A stretch of DNA of 64,000 nt, taken from positions 26,454 to 90,453 of the forward strand of contig JASANE010017684.1 in the NCBI GenBank assembly GCA_030248225.1. The letters run 5' to 3'. A model generated the notes under the pieces. It searched no databases. It saw only the letters and a list, made by a program, of their open reading frames with translations, and had not been told where the DNA came from. The translations under genes were made by a program, and so were the position numbers. This document shows, one piece after another, positions 11,691-23,351 of the stretch; the first letter of the stretch is position 1, and each line of letters begins with the position of its first letter. The DNA is from Trileptium ribeirensis (lineage: Eukaryota; Nematoda; Enoplea; Enoplida; Thoracostomopsidae).

Positions 11691-14573
11691 TTGTGCAAAA
11701 ATAAACAACCAAGATCTATAAACCATACTTCAAAACCCATACACTTTAACGTTACTAGTACTTAGTTGATACGCTGACGCATGGTGAAATAGATCGTACG
11801 TAACCTGTGCGAAAACATCTTTTACTACTACCGAAGCGATGTCCTGATGGTCAAAACTATAAGAAACAGCAAGCTGCGAACCACTAATCTTTTCTCGTTT
11901 ACAAGGCTATCTTAAAACGCTGTGTTTTACAGACGTACCCAGGGAAGATGATAGTGATATATTCCCATACCAGACTTTTTATGGGCCAAATTTTCTAAAT
12001 TTTATAGGTAAAAAAGTGAAAATTTTCGCGCCATCGACGTGTAACTCTATTTCTCAACTAGCTTCTCGCGAATCATTCCCCACGAGGTTAAATTTTCAGA
12101 AGTCGAGATGTAAAGACGTGATAAATTTCAATTGGACAACTAGCTGGTCACAAAGTATCCCCACTGCAAATTTCAGGCTACTTCGGTAAATACATGAAGA
12201 CAAATATATATTATTAATGTATATATGCAAATTGTCAGTGGCAGGAAAGGGTTTGACTAAGTGTTGCAGGTATTTAAGCTCAATAAATGTCGACTGTAAA
12301 AAAGTGCCTTGTACTAGTTTTATAGTAAGGAAAGTTTTTCTTCTGTGGTAAGACGCAAAAGTTTCAATCACAACATAGCTGATATACAAATTAAGAACAT
12401 TTGGATCATGTCAAAGCATCAGGGCATCATTTCAAATTTTCCTTATAATGCTTGGCCGCCTTAAGCCCAAGCTCAGCCTGGACTCAAATTAAGCTTTAAA
12501 CTATTGTCCTATACTACTCTTATCATGTTTTCCCATCCGACGCAAGGGGAAAGTTCACATGAACCGAATATGTTACAATTTAGCCTTAAATTAGAGCAAA
12601 ATCCTAATTTTATTGACTAATCAATCGTTTTCGATCAGGCGATAACCGTCTTCTATCCAGAGTCGGCTTCGATGCTGAGATTAAAGCTGTGGGGAATACC
12701 GCCATGGTGCTCCCAACAAAAAAGTACCTAACGAGTACGTGAGCTCAAAACGTGCCACTCATCATAATGCGACCACGCCATCTCCACCAAACGCAGGTAG
12801 AAAAATCACACTATTAATTTAAGCAAAAGTCATAGCCAAAATCTACAACGCATGTCGAAGATATATGCAGTTGTATACCTTGAAAACTTGGTTAAAGGAA
12901 TCATCGTATCTATTTAGCTTTTCGAAAGACAATGTGTGGGCCGCATTTTTGACATAACAACGTTTGATAATTCAAAACCTGCACCTTATCGAACGTTGCC
13001 GGAATACTAAACATGTATCTACGCTAATAAAGATGAGTTGATCTATTGCTAATAAAGATGAGCTAATAAAGAGATAAACGCTTTGCTAATTGAGTCAGGC
13101 AATGAGAATGGACAATAGAAAACCGAAATAAATCATTTCCAGCATTCTGACGCCACTGCGGCAAAGTTTTGCATAAACAGCCCCTGTTGTACTTTGTATA
13201 AACCATTTAAAATTGGAACAGTTGGAAATTATACATAGACCTTCTGCAGAATCGGCGGCTCGCAGCCACTTCCAGTAACTATTTCAACAGCTGTCAATTC
13301 ATCAGGATGCCGATGAATCTTAAGTGCCGTGGCGATGCAGTTGTATGGCCAGCTGAACATATAATAAGCATATAAAGCATCTACTGACTGTAGCGTATAT
13401 ATTAATATTTACAGCTCTAAAAAGTGTAAAAATTATAATCCGAACGGGTCATTACATTAATCAAGCAAATCAATAACACAAACGGTCAAATTTATCATGT
13501 TAAACATAGAGAGACGCGAACGTACATATTCAATATATTAATAAGTACATATTCAATACATTAATTAATGCAATTAATTAAGAAAAAATAGCAATGGGGA
13601 CACAGAACCGTTGGAGAACACTAATCCTACTAATCAAGCATATAATAACGAATGAAAAAAGCAATACCTGTATCTAATTAAAAATGCTTTGAGTGTATGA
13701 GACAAGTGACAACATACACGCTGTAATAAGAAACGCTAAAATGTTACATAGAGGTATGGCACACGGATTATATTCTCGCACAACAACCGTACAAAAAGCT
13801 TTGGTTTACAACCCATCCTGCCGGCTACACATGTAAGTATAGCTAATAACTAATGTCACAAACATCGTGTATTAGGTGCCCTGCCTTCCTTAAATCAGTA
13901 GATTAATATCAACCAAAGATTGTATTCGTTGAAGCAGTGAAACTGCAGATTAAGTCGAAACAGGTCATGACAACAAAATAGCCGATGGCACTCTCAAAAA
14001 CCGCTCGCAAACAGCTGTGACCGGGTGCCGCATATTTTGAAGAATTTAATGGTAAGCTCATGCAACAAGGTACAACTAACCAATCAAGACATGGCTTGCC
14101 AGACATAATGTAACTTAACTCGCGGACCGTTATGTACTTTGCAGAATAATTATTCTGAGCTTTCCGTGTTCACGTTGCGTCTGATCCGATCCGACTTGTG
14201 TTTACATTCCATTCGGTCTAATGCGATCCGACACGTGAACAGTTTACAAATACACGCGCAAATATGATTGGATGAGACGCAATGCGAACCTGGCCTTACT
14301 TATGCAGCGGTGGTTTAGCGACGCTTCGGCAACGTCATATGCAACAAGTGACGTTTCGCCGAATGTAGATGGGATTCAAATTCATAAAACCCAGAAAAAG
14401 CAAAAAATTTTCCGGTAATGCAGTGCGACTACATTATTTTGAGACAACCACACTTAAGCTTCCATCAAGTTTTGTTTTTCCGCATGGTATGGCATGCCAC
14501 GTGACATATGTTATTAAAGAGAAATATCACTAAGCTGACTTGGTTACGACAAAGAAACAATGCCAAATTCCTA
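11691..14573. other. Non-coding stretch, nothing recognised
   Basis: No coding or RNA features were recognised in this 2.9 kb. A minus-strand open frame of 97 codons at 12096-12389 has no domain signature. The tract at 13510-13590 is rich in TTAAT/ATTAAT words. Confidence 0.4.
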
Positions 14574-14722
14574 CACTACTCGCCAAAAATGACCATCGCC
14601 TTTCGAGCGAGTGCCTCGCTTGAGATTTCGACAGCATTTAAATTACTAGCAAATTCTATTTTTAGATCAAATTTATTTAGAGCGAATCGCGAGCGAGCGA
14701 CAGTCATTTTTGGCGGGTACTG
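14574..14722. mobile_element. Short TA-flanked MITE (149 bp)
   Basis: The left end CACTACTCGCCAAAAATGAC pairs with the right end GTCATTTTTGGCGGGTACTG as an imperfect inverted terminal repeat of about 20 bp. A TA dinucleotide lies directly outside both ends (14572-14573 and 14723-14724), which fits the TA target-site duplication of Tc1/mariner-type elements. The same end sequence recurs at 21063-21272. There is no coding capacity. Confidence 0.72.
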
Positions 14723-14967
14723 TAATTTCAGCATTAATTGAAAGTGTTTGTTTTTAATAATTGCTTTATAAATTTACCATTTCATGTCTCTAAAGAACAA
14801 TATTCGACATTTAAACACGCACACTGACGAAATTGCATGTCATCAGCGTAATAAAATTGGAAAAGCACTTTCATACTACCTTCAAGCCATGACTGTCTTT
14901 TGAAGCGCATAACTTACACAAACGGTTATTGAAATCTAATAACTCCATAGAATCAGAATATTAGATA

Positions 14968-15135
14968 CATGTGGCCAAAAATAAGTGCAAAATAATCGAT
15001 TGAAATCGATCGATTCCGCTTAAACCAAATTTCGTTCCATTTCAATTTTGCCGTTACTAAATAAATTTCAATTAGTCTTACTAATTTCGATCGATTCCGT
15101 CTTCGAAATTTTCGGCTGCACTTATTCTTGGTAGC
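14968..15135. mobile_element. Short TA-flanked MITE (168 bp)
   Basis: The inner end words CCAAAAATAAGTGCA (left) and TGCACTTATTCTTGG (right) are inverted copies. Both arms also carry GATCGATTCCG. TA lies outside both ends (14966-14967 and 15136-15137). Non-coding, probably Tc1/mariner-mobilised. Its terminal sequence differs from the CAGTACTCGCC family. Confidence 0.62.
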
Positions 15136-16107
15136 TATTGTATTATACTATTATATAAAAACTGTAATTTAATGCATCTGGCAAGTCAGCTACGGCATAT
15201 TATTTACGAAAAACGTAAAATTCAAATACATCAAAGCGTACTTGACAGCAAGCATATAACAATGCAACAGTAGTTGTAAGCGCTAAGTACGAACGCATGC
15301 ATTGCTATACCAATGTCATAAATGGTCGAAAACAAATCGTTACCAAATCATCGCTAATAAACCTTGAGTTTGTGTGGATTTTTACGTCAAACTATTTAAC
15401 GCAAGAAAAAACAGGCCGAGGACTTTAATGTGTCTTCTTCACAGTAACAACTATGAATGATAGGCTATGTAGAGTTGTCTTGGAGGCATAGGCATTTATC
15501 ATTTGGCTATGAAATAAAACCAACCAGAGAAAAAATTCGAAAGTTAAGATAAAAATAACCTTGCTTATGTGAAGGGTACTAAAATGCGGTGAAAATCCTC
15601 ATTTTGACCGATGACCCCAGAATCAGACCTCAAAAAACGCTCAAAGATTTAGACGGTGAATACTATGCCGGTTAAAATTCAGCCAAAGAGCATGAAAATC
15701 GGTTAAGTCAATGCCGAGTTATTGCAGATCATATACACAGGCGAAATTTAATAAAGCTTTCACCACTGCAACACACAACATCCGCTACGTTACACTAGGC
15801 TCTGAATAAAAACTTCACTCCATATTCGATTCTAACGCTTTGTAAGGTTAGATAACAATACATGAAACTACATTGCGTCCAAACAGTTGGAATATATACG
15901 GAAAGCTTTATTAAAACAACGCGATATAGCGAGAAGTGAGTCTATAAACATTTTGCAGTTTTGTTGCTGCAGATTGTCTGTGAACACTTGGGAGCAATAA
16001 TTACGTCTTATCCGACTAGAACCCGTACGGAATGTTCCAGCTTTACTGATATTCACTTACCAGATGCGCGTGTTCCGTTGTAACCTGACTTGATGCCATT
16101 ACTGTGA
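15136..16107. other. Non-coding DNA downstream of MCU
   Basis: No features were recognised. A patch at 15595-15735 (ATGACCCC..CGGTTAAAATTCAG..GAAAATCGGTTAAGTC..GAGTTATTGCAG) has the look of a dispersed repeat, but no second copy was found in the window. Confidence 0.35.
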
Positions 16108-16113
16108 TTTATT
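16108..16113 (-). promoter_or_regulatory. Candidate polyadenylation signal of MCU
   Basis: On the minus strand this reads AATAAA, about 135 nt beyond the MCU stop codon. It is the first canonical hexamer I noticed in a plausible 3' UTR position. Use is inferred, not shown. Confidence 0.45.
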
Positions 16114-16247
16114 GCTAGTAATGCTGCACAACAAAAACACACAATTACAATATATACAATAAAATTATATTCTTCTTATATTAAATGTATTAAATCACAA
16201 TACAATTCATCAAATCCAATTTACTACGCATACTATATAAAAAAATA

Positions 16248-16430
16248 TTAGGCAGCTGCTTGTCCGACGCTGCTGTTGCGCTGCTTCCGCAATCGTTCCA
16301 ATAATATTTCGCGAACTGTTAATTCATACTTAAGCTGATTGAATCGGTCAATATCAAAGGCCTGCTTGCGGGCAATTTTGTGGAAGATTTTGAGGTATTG
16401 ACGATTCTTTGCATCCGGATATTCGTAAGC
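16248..16430 (-). CDS. MCU: MCU last exon (C-terminal coiled coil and stop)
   Basis: The acceptor is GTTTTTACGTCAG followed by GCT TAC GAA TAT (phase 0). It encodes 60 residues from [13 protein letters not shown] to a short tail ending QAAA, then TAA at 16248-16250. The tail lacks the usual R-D-P-L motif close to the C terminus seen in vertebrate and fly MCU. Confidence 0.9.
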   Translation of the reverse strand, partial: AYEYPDAKNRQYLKIFHKIARKQAFDIDRFNQLKYELTVREILLERLRKQRNSSVGQAAA

Positions 16431-19400
16431 CTGACGTAAAAACAACTATCATATTTCACTTGTGTATTACAACTGTACAGCATAATACAAATCGACCGAA
16501 CAAATCACTGCTTCTGACTTTGCGGTATAATGAGCATCACACTATACAAGTAACAGTTAAATCCATTTATTTGTGTAACGCTTTGTCCGAAATGTTTACA
16601 AAATTACACAATTCAAATTCATTTTTGCCTTTACACTCTGCACAATCAGCTTCTTATAGTATTACTAAGATTGAGCGACATTTTTCTAAAGGGCAATGCG
16701 TTGTTCTAGAAGTTACATAACTGGAGCGCTTAGAGCTCCAGCCAAGCGGATCACGTTGATAGAAAACCAAAATTCGCTACATCTGAGGCTGCAGATCACA
16801 ATGTCGTTCACAATAATTCTGCGACTATACTAACTTTACGCACTTTTTTTGCAAATGAGCAGCACTATGTATTTATAGGTTTAGGAAATAAACTTATTAG
16901 TTAATTCGTTGACTTTACAAATCACTATTTACACGGCAAATCTAGCTCACAGTATTTACAAAAATTTCTAGAATAAGTATTTACCAAGATGACGGATGGA
17001 CGTGGCTTTAAAAAGATTAACCTGTAGTCATGTTAAATAATGGTAAAATGCAAAATCCAAATCGATAAAAGTCTCAAGTCAAACATTTTTGTTGATTTTG
17101 GCATGTCTCTCGGCATCACCAGCATGACAAAATAATTTTACAAAAAATATTACCAACCTCGCGTGTTAGCAGATAGTACCCATATGACGCAATGGCTGTT
17201 CCGTAAGTGACAAAATATGTCACCGGTTCCATAATATCCCAAGAATACTCCCACCATGTAAGGCGTGCTAGGAAGCCAAATTGACAACCCATTAGTCCAA
17301 GGCCGAACCAAAGTAGTCTGGTCGTGCGACGTTCTGAATTTGCATCAAGTTCAGCTTTTTCCTAAAACCAACAAAACTGAATAATACTTTAGTTATTTGC
17401 GCAGCGAGAGGAAACGGAGCGAGTGTGGGTATTCTGCGCTTAGTGACCATTTCACCGTTCCAAATTCAGCTCTCTGAGCTGCTTTAATGTTCCACGATAT
17501 TAATAGTTATACACCAGCAATACTTTAAATCATCTTAAAGCGCTACAGTCATTTTAATCACATATCAAAACCATAGAACTCTCTACAATGATCAAAAAGA
17601 AGAAAGCTTTTGAAATCAATGTTACAAATTATAAGAAAATTATAATTTGAAAATCATTTTTCACATTGTGGGGGCCCCATACATAAAAATATTTACTTTG
17701 GCACATGTCACCTTTAGGGGCCGGACGTTATAAGGTTGGGAAAAAACAGCTTAGAGCGGGGGGTTCGGGGGCGAGAGCCTTAGGCTTAGTGTATGTCTCA
17801 TATAAGGACCTTAGCTTAGGCTAGGACTAAGACTTAGGCTTAGTAAATCGAGAACGACATGGCATGTGTTTTATTTCCGCCCCTAAAAGTTACATTGGCC
17901 ATTGCTTTTATCGTATCCAGCAACTCCGAAGCTCTACAGGTACATTCTGTTTTGAACAATATACATCTGTATTGAAAAAATGGCAAAATTAAACTACGTA
18001 TGTATTATAAATTATTGGTGTCAATATTTCACCTAATTAGGCTTCAACACGTCGCAGGGCTAATAACACATCAAATATAGGATTAAAGCAAGGGGGGTTA
18101 AATAACGCTATAATCCCATCGTTAACACCCAGAAATACATCAAACTTACTTTATAAAAAATTTGTAACTTTCACGTTGTCGGGCGTACTTTTTAAACCTT
18201 GGTTAATAGCTTAAAAACGCTGCTTTGCATAGCAACAAAGTTGTAGCTCTCGATTATTCTCAATTCTTTTGATAAGGCACCTCCGGCAAGATTTATAACC
18301 CAAAATGTTTTGTGGCGCCGAATGACCAAAATCGAAATGTGTCTAATTCGTATCAGATTTATAGGAATGTGAATACGAAAACATAGGAGTAGCGCAAATA
18401 GCCGAAAGCCATAGAGTTCATTGCAAAGAAAGCAGTATTTGGCTGCGTTGCGGATACGCTACTTTATTCCAATGTATACTGATTTAAAATATTAACAGGT
18501 GCACTTACTAATGCTAGAGGTCATTAACGTTAGCCAAGCTTACAGATCTGCAAAAACTCATAATTTATTATTTGTGCTGTTGTGCAATATACAAGCTTAA
18601 AAGTTCCGGCCTAAGTACTTCTGAACAATGAATCCATACTTTCTTTGTTATGCATATCAAGTTGGATTTAAATTCGAATCGAAATGTACAGCGATCTCTC
18701 ATTGGGTCAAACAGCTATTATAAACATTCACCCAGTTTTGATTAAATACTAGCTGAACATAAACATCTCATACAGGATGAAAATGAAAAATGTCCTACTT
18801 ACGATTTACAAGGCAATTTGCTGAGTTAATGTTTAATTTTGCTTGGCTGTATTGAAACTTGGTCATTGTATATGTTATAACGTAAGTTTAGACCAGAACT
18901 GGAGCAAAAATGCAACGATATTTACATAAAAAGGAAAAATTTTAGCGACTTTTGACTTCAGGAAAAAATTTTTTTGAAATTTTTGTAACGAAAGTATGTT
19001 AAAAATTGGCATATTTTTAGCCGAACAAAACAAAATTCAATAATTTTAGCTACGAAAAAAGTAATTGAGAGACGTTGCTGCATGATTGCAGGAAGCCAAA
19101 ATTTCCCTCGGGGGCACCTGCGGTTGCCAATATACCTAGGGGCCGCTACCCCATATTTGAAGAAGCCATGCATTAATAGTTCTACATTAATAAAATAATA
19201 GTTCTACAGCTTATAAAAGAAGCTAATAACAACAAAGACATTTTTATACTATATGAAAAGAATCCTCGCATAGCGCCCGAATAAAAGAACCATGACTGAT
19301 TAAAAAAATTTATTTGAAATAAAGTGGCGGAAATGTCAACGTCCTGATGCAAGACCAAACATTGAGTTATCCTCCTATGATTACGACCATTACAAAGTTC

Positions 19401-20709
19401 ATTAAACCATTTGTAATAATTATTGTATATGTTCAGCCACTGAGTATTGCTTTCTGTATACCATGTCATGTATCCTATATCGACTCCATAATGAGCTTGC
19501 AGTGTAGACACGGTGAATAATCGTAACACTGCCTATTCAAAACAGTAAGTTTTGAATACAGTTTGCACTACTTTTGTTCCAAACTACTAAACGCCACCAG
19601 CCTGATATATGTTTAAACTATAAATAGAAAACTCGAGCACTTACTAAGGCGATAGGTTCCAACTGTGCGCGGAGTTCATCAATACTTTTTTCAAGGTCGT
19701 CAATAACCGAGGCCTCATGTTGATCGACTTGTAATGTGCTGTACAGACGAGCTACAAGTGACTTCGTTTCATCGACACTCAGCTCTGAGCTATCTGTGTC
19801 AAAAATGTTCAAAATCGTTCCACAAATTATTGCGCTTAAGATTATGCAGGCTTCAGAATAAAGCACAAAATAAATAAGGTGGATTCGAATATACAGCAAT
19901 ACTATTAATTGACTAAAGGCTGTTTCAAAAGTTCAAATACTCAGCTAAAAATTGAGTTTAAAATATGCACTTTGCACATTGTACATGTTTTGTAAAATTT
20001 GAATACAGTGCAAACTTTTGAAATACAAAACTTTGTCGGAACAAAAATATTACCACTACTGATGGCACCTGAGAAAAAATTTTCGTTTACTGGTCCGGAC
20101 CGACTATGTGAAAAATCTGTTTTCATCTAACATAAAATTTTTGTCCAAAGTTGGTGAGGCTAACTTTTGGAGTCAGTTATGAGTTACATTTATAGATAAC
20201 ATTTAGGGAAATATATTATCGTAACACATTCTAAAGATTTCATCACAATTTTGATTAATTTCGAGCTGCAAAACATTATGTGAAAAATTAAGAGAGCAAA
20301 CACCCCTCAGCATAATAGCAGCAATTGCCACTAAACTGGTTTCTCGAAAACAGCTAATTTCATCTAGCAAAATATGAACAAATAGCTGATGGTAACTATG
20401 ATTTATTAGTTGTGTACTGTAATATGTTGCAGATAATGGCTACGAAATTAATGAAAAAACGATGACGGTAGTTTTTGTATAGAAGAGAATAACTTCTCAA
20501 AACAGCGTTTTAAGCATTATATTTTAGTAACTAAATTCGATTCAAAAACATTACGTAGGTTAGTAAATGATTGTAACATATCGTCGAAACGGAAAACAAC
20601 ATACCGGATTCTGGGATTGTGACATGGTATAAAGAGTCGTTAATCCGAACACTGAAATTTTCTGAAAGCAGATTTGCAATTGTTGTCGAGCTTGATATCC
20701 GCGCACCGT
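16248..20709 (-). CDS. MCU: Mitochondrial calcium uniporter, four 3' exons (5' part not found)
   Basis: MCU forms the Ca2+-selective pore of the inner mitochondrial membrane. The coding pieces are join(20605-20709, 19645-19793, 17158-17361, 16248-16430) on the minus strand. Every junction has AG/GT borders, and the phases agree (1, then 0, 0), giving about 214 residues. In order these show the end of the N-terminal domain ([10 protein letters not shown], matching the human INDLTYHV region), the first coiled coil ([20 protein letters not shown]), the first membrane helix ([18 protein letters not shown]), the pore motif WDIMEP within [12 protein letters not shown], the second helix ([19 protein letters not shown]), and the C-terminal [25 protein letters not shown] coiled coil. 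Family members are about 350 residues, so the mitochondrial presequence and most of the N-terminal domain must lie on exons upstream of 20709 that I could not identify. Nothing visible suggests a pseudogene. Confidence 0.93.
17158..17361 (-). CDS. MCU: MCU pore exon (both membrane helices, DIME motif)
   Basis: The exon is 204 bp and exactly 68 codons. The acceptor TTGGTTTTAG precedes GAA AAA GCT, and the donor is GAG then gttggt. It holds the Asp and Glu of WDIMEP that line the selectivity filter, so the encoded channel should be conductive. Confidence 0.93.
17700..17899. mobile_element. Inverted-repeat element in an MCU intron
   Basis: The left end CACCTTTAGGGGCCGG and right end CCGCCCCTAAAAGTTAC are inverted copies, and the interior is rich in TTAGGCTTAG/CTTAGGCTAG words. 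A partial copy lies at 9639-9681, and CTTAGCCTAAG-type words recur at about 37895-37965. It is non-coding; the target-site duplication was not identified. Confidence 0.5.
17900..19644. other. MCU intron sequence
   Basis: This is most of the 2283-bp intron between the pore exon and the coiled-coil exon. I saw no other exon or repeat in it. The minus-strand open frame at 19182-19529 has no MCU similarity, and the splice phases on both sides do not need it. Confidence 0.5.
19645..19793 (-). CDS. MCU: MCU first coiled-coil exon
   Basis: The exon is 149 bp. The acceptor is TTTTTGACACAG, and the first two bases complete a split Asp codon from the previous exon. The encoded [18 protein letters not shown] and the following heptad-like region match the stretch of MCU before the first membrane helix. 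The donor is TTA then gtaagt, a strong consensus. Confidence 0.9.
20605..20709 (-). CDS. MCU: MCU exon for the end of the N-terminal domain
   Basis: The exon is 105 bp. The acceptor is TTTTCTACGTTGTCCAATTCCAG, with a good pyrimidine tract. The encoded [18 protein letters not shown] and [11 protein letters not shown] segments match the GVRVAASTGIDLLL..INDLTYHV region of vertebrate MCU. The donor is TCC G then gtatgt (phase 1). The preceding exon must end in phase 1. Confidence 0.88.
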
Positions 20710-21062
20710 CTGGAATTGGACAACGTAGAAAATAGTGCACCACAGCATTATGTATTAATATTCTAAACGTTGAAAGTTTTTTAGTAGCACAAAGTACGTG
20801 AACGGACAGGTAGCCTACACAGGTAATTTGGCATTCTCTTATTCACTATTTGTAGATATTTAGCAATTTTGATTTAAGGTACATTCATAAGCTCAAAACT
20901 TCAGCTAAAATTTGCTCAAAATTTCAAAGCATATTTTAGCATTCTTGGTGAATTTGAACGTGTGAACACTTTTCACACTTGGCAATGATATTCCTCTAGC
21001 CAATCAAAAAATGTTGCGTTATATAAAAAGTTTTTGGCTCAAATTTTGAAAATTAACAGTCA

Positions 21063-21272
21063 CAGTACTCGCCAGAAATGAGTTTCACATTTAGAACGAA
21101 CGATATCGAATAGAAATCTAACAAAATTTATTTATTCTCGAACACTTTTCGAGCAAATTTAAAAAAGTGCGCCAAATTTCGAACACGTCTCGAACAAAAT
21201 TCGAACACATTTCGAATTTATCGAGCTAACATCGAACTTCGAGCGAACAGTACTCATATCTGGCGAGTACTG
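21063..21272. mobile_element. Short MITE, CAGTACTCGCC family (210 bp)
   Basis: The left end CAGTACTCGCCAGAAATGAG and right end CTCATATCTGGCGAGTACTG are inverted repeats. They share their end sequence with the 14574-14722 copy. The interior is full of TTCGAAC/TCGAACA words in both orientations. The flanks are CA and TA, so one side of the expected TA duplication has probably mutated. Confidence 0.7.
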
Positions 21273-22212
21273 TAGCTATACTTTTCCATTACATTAAAGT
21301 TAAATTTTGACTTCAAATTTTAAGCAAAAAGTTCGCCTGATTACATCTACACAGTGTTCGCTAATCTGGTTCGTTGTCGTGTACATCGAGAAAAGCTTGC
21401 ATAATATCTACTTTTCCATGGGTACTAACAAGACACTTGGGGTGAAATGTAGCTCATGTTTTGAAACCTTAGAGTAGCCTAATAATTACAGATTCATTGA
21501 AATCTTGCAACACTATTTGAAAAACAATAAAAATATCAAAAACTATGCAAAAATTAATATAACGCAAAATTACCTACACCAGGGGACTGGGCACATGCCA
21601 TGTTCACGACCCTTTTTTTAGATAGTACCCTATATGTGCTCCTCAGCTTTGCCCGCCTCATAAACCTCAATTATGTGGACAAGTCAGACCAGAATGTTCC
21701 CAACGCATTTAGTGAAATCAATTGCGTCTTTCTTTCCAACTGTCATATTTCACGTATTGTTGCTACAGTATAATGGGTTTAGGACAGGATAACAACAATT
21801 TCCTATGTATTACACCGTAAAATATTTTTACATACAAACAACATATACACTACATGTTTATATTACATTAACCTTTACATAAGGATGAATGTATTCAACA
21901 TTTTTATGTCACGATTGGTATCCCCAAAAACCAAACATCGTTGAACCGATTGCTGAATGCATACTACTGCTCGGTTAGACAGATAGATATAAAAAGACGA
22001 GTACTATATAAAAGTGTGGGAACTAATCAGTCCATTACATGACTCTAGCATCAAAAGTAGAATCTCTCATACTGCTCGATTCAAAAACTAAAATAATGTG
22101 CAAAAAATTCGTTTTTAACCTTCTACAGCGACCTTAGCAACTCATCAAGACATTCTTGAATTTTGTAACTTTTCGTTGCGCGCGTAATATAATATAATAA
22201 CAAAGAAACCTA

Positions 22213-22365
22213 CAATTACGCTTAGAATTAAAAGCAAATTTTTCGCGAATAAATCGCGAACAATTCGCCAAAAACTAACAGTTGTTTAATTGCAATTAGC
22301 TAATTTTTTGCGAATTTACCATGAACGATTCACGAAAAATTTGCGTTTATTTCTGAGCGTGACTG
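22213..22365. mobile_element. Short TA-flanked MITE (153 bp, near-palindromic)
   Basis: The left arm (CAATTACGCTTAGAATTAAA, then GCAAATTTTTCGCGAAT) and the reverse complement of the right arm (CAGTCACGCTCAGAAATAAA, then CGCAAATTTTTCGTGAAT) match over about 45 bp. TA lies outside each end (22211-22212 and 22366-22367). Tc1/mariner-type MITE by its target site. Confidence 0.72.
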
Positions 22366-22367
22366 TA

Positions 22368-23351
22368 GGTTTGCGTTTACGCTACTCCAATGATTTTTGC
22401 ACAAACTCATCCCAAATCGGACACGAACTGGAAATTTAACTTAATTTAATTTGGTGCCCCCGACATGTTAGGTTTTCGGTGGTTTGTCAGCTCACGCGTG
22501 CGCCGCGCAGCTACAGATGAATTTGAACGAATCACCTCATCATTTTAGCTTCAAAATTTTTACATTAGCAGATTTAACAGACAACAACATTAAATTAAAA
22601 ACCCACGTAATCGTGTATGGTTCAAATTGTGATACCGAAGAATACCAAAAAGAGCACTCATCGTTTTGAGGGACCTCCAAATCCATGGTAACAGCAGGTT
22701 CGGTCGACAATTTAATGTTAACAAACTGAATGTCGGTAGTTTGTCACCTTTTTTGCATAAATTAGCTATAGTTAATGTTTACTGAAAGTTTTGTGACATT
22801 AGGACAAGAAGCGGATAATCGTAAAGGTCACTGTTTGATTTTGGATCATCACACTCAGATGATTAGCTTTATATATTTGGTGCTTGTTAGCGTTAGATGT
22901 GCTATATAAAATAAATCTTATACGGTAATTGAACGGTCAATATCTATTATGAATTGCTGACCAATCAGACGGGATTGGTATTCTTCATAACTTACAACTT
23001 AGTTTTGACCCAATCACATTAAGTCAATATTTGCGAAATTATTGATATGGTCCTTCGTTTGGTTTGAACTTTCGTGACGGAAGACGATTGCTTTGGAATA
23101 ACTAAAGCTTAGTTTGCAAATAATTTCACAATTTGGGACTATTTTATTCAAGTGGACAGCGGATCATTCTGTAAGTCGCATATAATTATGGCTACAAGCA
23201 AGTTTAGTTTAATAGTTCAGTTAATGATAATGGTTCAAACAGACGGTAATACCATGACCATGTTTATTTATGTAATTCAGAACTGTGCCAGCATTGGTAA
23301 CGTATTTAATTATCACCATAAGCCATTGTTGACTAACTTTACTACTTCACA
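22368..23351. other. Sequence between the MITE and the BEL gag ORF
   Basis: This is where a BEL 5' LTR, primer-binding site and leader would be expected. I could not find a segment here that repeats beyond the element's 3' end at convincing identity. A TATA-like TATATAAAATAAATC lies at about 22902-22917. The minus-strand first exons of MCU could also lie in or beyond this region. Confidence 0.35.

Noticed and set aside
19182..19529. 115-codon minus-strand open frame as an extra MCU exon
   Set aside because: It lies in the intron between the pore and coiled-coil exons, the flanking phases already match without it, and it has no MCU similarity.
22900..23100. Possible 5' LTR of the BEL element, compared with 30340-30480
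   Set aside because: A few words line up in order (AATAAA, ATTGGT, AATCA..ATTA, ATTGATA..TGGTCCT), but overall identity is far too low for LTRs of an element whose coding part is this well preserved.
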